DNA of 64,000 bases from Algoriphagus sp. NG3. Lineage in GTDB: Bacteria; Bacteroidota; Bacteroidia; Cytophagales; Cyclobacteriaceae. Numbering within the stretch: the first letter of the stretch is position 1; each line of letters begins with the position of its first letter. The notes below the pieces were generated by a model. That model was not told the origin of the DNA, did no database searches, and worked only from the letters and a program-made list of their open reading frames with translations. The stretch is taken from positions 1,426,001 through 1,490,000 of the forward strand of contig NZ_CP139421.1 in assembly GCF_034119865.1 (NCBI RefSeq). The letters run 5' to 3'. A program made the position numbers and the translations under genes. Positions 61,501 to 64,000 of this stretch are shown one piece after another.

Positions 61501-62858
61501 AAAAAATTATCCGTCGAGTTTTTTGGGTGATGCAAGGGGATCCAATTGCCTTTTTGATCCATGATTTCCAAAAAATCCCCTGAGGTAGGTTTATCTCCCT
61601 CCCCGGCCATTAATCCCAGTTTAAGACTCACCGGGCCTTCTTTCACTGTACCAAATCCTTTGATTTCTATTTCTCCAACTGTTTGCGTGCCGTTTTGCGA
61701 TTCCACAAAAGTATAACCGTCAAAAATGGTGACATCGCGCATATTCATTTTTGAATTCTGATATATTACGATTAAACCCCAGTGACCATAAAAGCCAACA
61801 TGATCCGATTGGCCTTCTGTGAGCGCAATGTCGGCGACGGTGTATTCACCACTCCCATGATTTTTGACGAGTTGGGTTATATCTGCATATCCCACATACA
61901 TTTCACCAAGCTCACCTTCTGGGTAAAGTATCGCATTGCCTGCTGCGGTGATGTCAGTGTAAGTTGCTGCCCCAGGCGCTTTTAATTTTACCTTACGCTT
62001 GTCAAATTCCTTAGTTTGGTAGATGTAGGGAGTATAGGTGCCGGAAGCGAGCAATTTGATGGTATTGTCTTTTAGACCATCTTCCTCTATTACTGACTCG
62101 GTAGCCCGGGTAAGTTCAGTGATGGAAAAGGTAAAACCATTTATTGAAAAGGTGACAGGCTTAAAAGTTGCGGTGGATTTTCCGTTGGAGTGGATGATTT
62201 TGAGATCTTCCACAGGCGTAAACCCTCCCATAAAATCTAAGCTATATTGTACTTGTCCATCATTATCAAATGTAAACGAAATGGTTTGCTGCCCATCTGC
62301 TAAGTTTAGGTCGTAGATGGGAAAGTACTCACTATTCATATCAAAGGCATAGTGGAGATTGAAGGTGTAGGGGAAGTAATCCAATTCTTCAAAAGGACTG
62401 ATAATAGACTCTTTTTTGTCCAGTGTAACAGGAGTTCCCAGGTCACCTTTTTTGGTTGTCTCGAAAATCAGTCCTTGGCCTAGCTTGGTTCTTCCTGACC
62501 AATAAAGTCCAGCATAAATCACCTCAGAACAGTTGGGGTCAGCACCGTTTTCCTCAGAAAACAAAAGCGTAGCAGAAGAGGAATTAAACGTCTCCGGATC
62601 AGTGTCAATGTCCACAAATTTCATTTTTTCCAACGCATTCTGGACATCTTCTCGATAAGATTCCAACGTGAGGTTGGTGTTTCCTATCACCGTGAAATCC
62701 CCTCTGATATGGAAAATATTGTTATTGGGCGCAGGGCTGCCTACCCTGTGGCGGAAGGGAACCCTGTAGTCATTTTGTGCATGTGCCGAAGTGATCACCG
62801 CTACTGCACCTAGACAAAATAAAAGGAATGTTAGAAAAGAGAATTTCCCAAAAGACAT
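58593..62858 (-). CDS. Giant T9SS type B surface protein with adhesin-like domains
   Basis: 1421 residues. Signal peptide (LTFLLFCLGAVAVITSAHAQ), then an N-terminal module with CSEVIYAGLYWSGRTKLG and further beta domains to about residue 520, a DUF11-like domain (PGEEISYQLDIRNAGSE, near 555), Ig-like/CARDB-type repeats in the second half (TFTIKLKNNGGVELQFVW; repeated Cys-rich PKD-like units), and a C-terminal gliding motility-associated sorting domain (FEIYPDNHTDELELSVFNRWGQLIF ... WDGNFNNTPVQNGSYLVLLQI). Such proteins are exported by the type IX system and attached to the surface, usually as adhesins or structural proteins. No enzymatic motif is visible. Confidence 0.92.
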   Translation of the reverse strand: MSFGKFSFLTFLLFCLGAVAVITSAHAQNDYRVPFRHRVGSPAPNNNIFHIRGDFTVIGNTNLTLESYREDVQNALEKMKFVDIDTDPETFNSSSATLLFSEENGADPNCSEVIYAGLYWSGRTKLGQGLIFETTKKGDLGTPVTLDKKESIISPFEELDYFPYTFNLHYAFDMNSEYFPIYDLNLADGQQTISFTFDNDGQVQYSLDFMGGFTPVEDLKIIHSNGKSTATFKPVTFSINGFTFSITELTRATESVIEEDGLKDNTIKLLASGTYTPYIYQTKEFDKRKVKLKAPGAATYTDITAAGNAILYPEGELGEMYVGYADITQLVKNHGSGEYTVADIALTEGQSDHVGFYGHWGLIVIYQNSKMNMRDVTIFDGYTFVESQNGTQTVGEIEIKGFGTVKEGPVSLKLGLMAGEGDKPTSGDFLEIMDQKGNWIPLHHPKNSTDNFFNSSIYTPIKKADGSLIEPPRNPFLSNNTGIDIVQWDIPNPNNSIIANNQTSARFKYGTNQDLFTLYALAFSVLSYSPEILAHNQIKSIDGEMPTDSPTVKPGEEISYQLDIRNAGSEISESTKIIIPIPYTATFVDAQIIPNTFGNVSFDPTIGLSGAIIWDLGTVPLTTNPEELIASLEYTLKLTEDCFVLANDNCDARISVNGTISGIGGISKQAYADIPFIREFMDGECSGYGIYGDLDIPITGKAEFAASHCLGYELFTSLDPIDLPEFCQGDPPAELSEYIKPSSEGLQVYFFSSEIGGTPILEYYVNTSKIGTERVWVSEGPAGSCTGMRIPLDLAVTPRAPQLYTEDMSFCMEDNTFLFTVDSSPEYTVLYYTDDNPMTPPLAGAPTIDMSKPREFSLWVSQYRDGECESFRQEVKFISEDCSLRPNIQLTLTADRNIYTKEGETITFTIKLKNNGGVELQFVWLNEYLNYGNWNFSALEPAEEKVFTLPYITTYQDVQNGFIQLHAETGGLAASGENVNDNASIEVSMQDSPPGFLNYSFTFSSEQCQPLGIIPGYVAIDWQQPQSGTYSILNLHDGQEYKGQFESKNQIRQEVPEGSYSITIWDEDGNIHSVKEEVIIEKKEFVKFEVPDQVVACGEYLLLPQTDLNLDYTLLAPDASTVMSNSNGYFSILQTGTYKIIGKDTKGQLCQVEQTFLAEISLPLPLDLEVLPFCSEDTSTTVFLRSETGGNELKWFKLGSQGYLHLTEYDNNPILNDQEAGEYRVTLSDPDGCIVGIGEILLAPSTTSPPELSDLYTVCVSKNNIPVIEPGSRFKDYSWILDGVEVSTASTFSPLEEGDYSLVAKDIQGCAFFADFQVELKCEPQVRYPTAIRTGDPERAFEIYPDNHTDELELSVFNRWGQLIFNCQDTNLENGVKSSCVWDGNFNNTPVQNGSYLVLLQIKNHKQDMTIVQRSSVRVID

Positions 62859-63514
62859 AGAATAGGTGTTAGAAAGTAGTATGCACAGGTAGTTAGATCG
62901 ATATTTTACGGGAAACTCTGTGTAAAAATATAGTTAGTTTTCATATTTAAAAAATAAATATTTTCCATGTCAAACCGCCTAATTCCAGCTAGTTGTAATT
63001 GATTTAATAAGGTTTTAAAATTACCCTTGGAGATAGTGCTATGGTTATCTCTTAAAAGTAGTAAAATTTAGTTTTATACAGCGTGTTGTGGAACTTACAA
63101 TAACTGAGTTCTAAACTCATTCACTGCCATTAAATTTATTTTTTATGACTTGTAATTGTCACTGTGTCTCTGCATACCCTCAGGGCAGCATATATTAATC
63201 CTGTATAAACATTGCGGTACGAGTAGCATTGATGGCCGTTTCCCGGAGAGGATTGAAACAGGCTATAGGGAAGACAAGACCCCATTAAATTCACGGGGAA
63301 TTTAATGCAACCTTTCTTATTCTTAGCCATAGGGGGAGATGCATTTGTGTAATGAGTTTCATTTTCCCAGATGTCCTCAGCCGTCATCTTATACTTGAAT
63401 CCAGATTGGTAAAGAATATATGCCTGTGCCCATTATCAGTGTCAACCCCGCCTGCGGCAGTGTATTCTATTTTGCAGAATTACCCTTATAAAAAAATCGT
63501 GCATTTTGGCAACT
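62859..63514. other. Intergenic region, 656 bp, between two T9SS genes
   Basis: AT-rich. The 10-bp perfect stem CATTAAATTC / GAATTTAATG (63283-63292 and 63298-63307) with a five-base loop stands out but lacks a T-run. The open frames here have no protein-like character. No clear promoter for the 62858 start is seen. Confidence 0.5.
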
Positions 63515-64000
63515 TTAGCGAACAAGTACAAAAGTGCCTTTTTTCTCCTCGCGCTGTGTTTTTTTATCCAGGGTGTAATAATAGTTGACCCTATAGACAT
63601 AAGATCCGAAGGGAGCCTCTTTCCCGTTTATTCTGCCGTCCCAGCCAGTATCCCCGTAATAAACCAGTGCTCCCCAACGGTCATATATCCATAGTTCAAA
63701 ACTGACCTTGCAATGGGATACGCCTTTATAAATCCCCGGAGCTTGCCTAGAGTCGAAGCCGGTTGGCATCCTGATCAAGGGAACGGTTTCGCTCACCTCA
63801 ATGGCTTTGATGACCTGGCTGCACCCCTTTTGGTTCCTGATCGTGACCGAGTAAAATCCTGCTGATAAATTTTCTGCTATTGGGCCATCCAAGTTGGGAT
63901 CATGCTGCCATTCATAGGTATAAGGACCGTGGTCTCCAAGTAGGTTAAGTTCGATTGTCCCAGAGGATTCGCTGGCGCAGGCTACGTTTGTAACCTGCGG
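63515..64000 (-). CDS. T9SS type B surface protein, C-terminal part, cut by window edge
   Basis: The frame is open from the window edge (64000) to the stop at 63515, giving the last 161 residues. It starts within a SprB-type repeat (TNVACASESSGTIELNLLG, YTYEW, LSAGFYSVTIRNQKGC) and ends with the gliding-associated type B sorting domain (CKVSFELWIYDRWGALVYYGDTGWDGRINGKEAPFGSYVYRVNYYYTL). SprB is the mobile gliding adhesin of Flavobacterium; repeat proteins of this type are cell-surface adhesins. The rest of the gene lies outside the window. Confidence 0.9.
   Translation of the reverse strand, partial: PQVTNVACASESSGTIELNLLGDHGPYTYEWQHDPNLDGPIAENLSAGFYSVTIRNQKGCSQVIKAIEVSETVPLIRMPTGFDSRQAPGIYKGVSHCKVSFELWIYDRWGALVYYGDTGWDGRINGKEAPFGSYVYRVNYYYTLDKKTQREEKKGTFVLVR

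Noticed and set aside
63136..63588. Two short frames between the T9SS genes
   Set aside because: They have no signal peptide, no family pattern and low-complexity composition; one overlaps the end of the real surface-protein gene.

Overview
The window reads as chromosomal DNA of a Bacteroidota bacterium, most likely order Cytophagales (a Cyclobacteriaceae/Algoriphagus-like organism). The evidence is two large proteins with type IX secretion (type B, gliding-associated) C-terminal sorting domains, a serine palmitoyltransferase of the sphingolipid-making Bacteroidota type, a 58-residue histone H1-like protein, and promoters of the Bacteroidota form TTTG-N19-TAnnTTTG. Shine-Dalgarno sites are scarce. 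Genes lie on both strands in short operons. I found no tRNA, rRNA, CRISPR array, insertion sequence or prophage.

Layout. 1-5.6 kb: an exported CE1-type esterase cut by the window edge, a small exported beta protein, then a minus-strand run of small housekeeping genes (DUF2306, AHSA1-like, NudK-type Nudix, DSD1-type PLP enzyme). 6.2-11.4 kb: alaS, gatB and a TlpA-like thioredoxin lipoprotein. 11.7-17.5 kb: proC, a membrane protein/XRE regulator pair, a BlaI/BlaR1-type repressor-protease pair with a well-defined operator/promoter, the decayed relic of a second XRE gene, and an SSS symporter. 17.8-21.1 kb: three sugar genes (glycosyltransferase 4, UDP-glucuronate 4-epimerase, rfbB). 21.3-28.9 kb: M1 peptidase, histone H1-like protein, serine palmitoyltransferase, then a coupled biotin carboxylase/DUF1015/Maf operon and a MepB-family gene. 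28.9-33.0 kb: an intergenic cluster of short palindromes, then a minus-strand operon of sdaAB, a TolC-type channel and a membrane-fusion adaptor. 33.2-38.6 kb: a PabC-like enzyme and a xylose operon (Na+ symporter, xylB, xylA).

38.9-46.4 kb is a surface-polysaccharide operon: a glycosyltransferase, a polymerase-like membrane protein, a polysaccharide deacetylase, Wza-like and Wzc-like export proteins, and kdsB. The glycosyltransferase is split in two frames exactly at a run of nine G residues; ten (or seven) Gs would restore one 395-residue protein, so it is either a phase-variable switch or an assembly error. 46.6-52.9 kb holds unrelated single genes (FAD dehydrogenase, RibD-C/DHFR-like, AHSA1-like, a methyltransferase-like protein, MscS, a PD40 propeller protein).

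53.5-57.8 kb is the least explained and perhaps most interesting unit: four tightly coupled exported proteins (one a lipoprotein), of which at least two share an N-terminal domain. They end in an 816-residue leucine-rich-repeat protein built from three copies of a WW-containing cap followed by LRRs. Near-identical 16-bp palindromes with A/T flanks lie on both sides of this operon. 58.6 kb to the end: two minus-strand T9SS type B cell-surface proteins, the second cut by the window edge.

All family calls are from reading motifs by eye; no database search was run.
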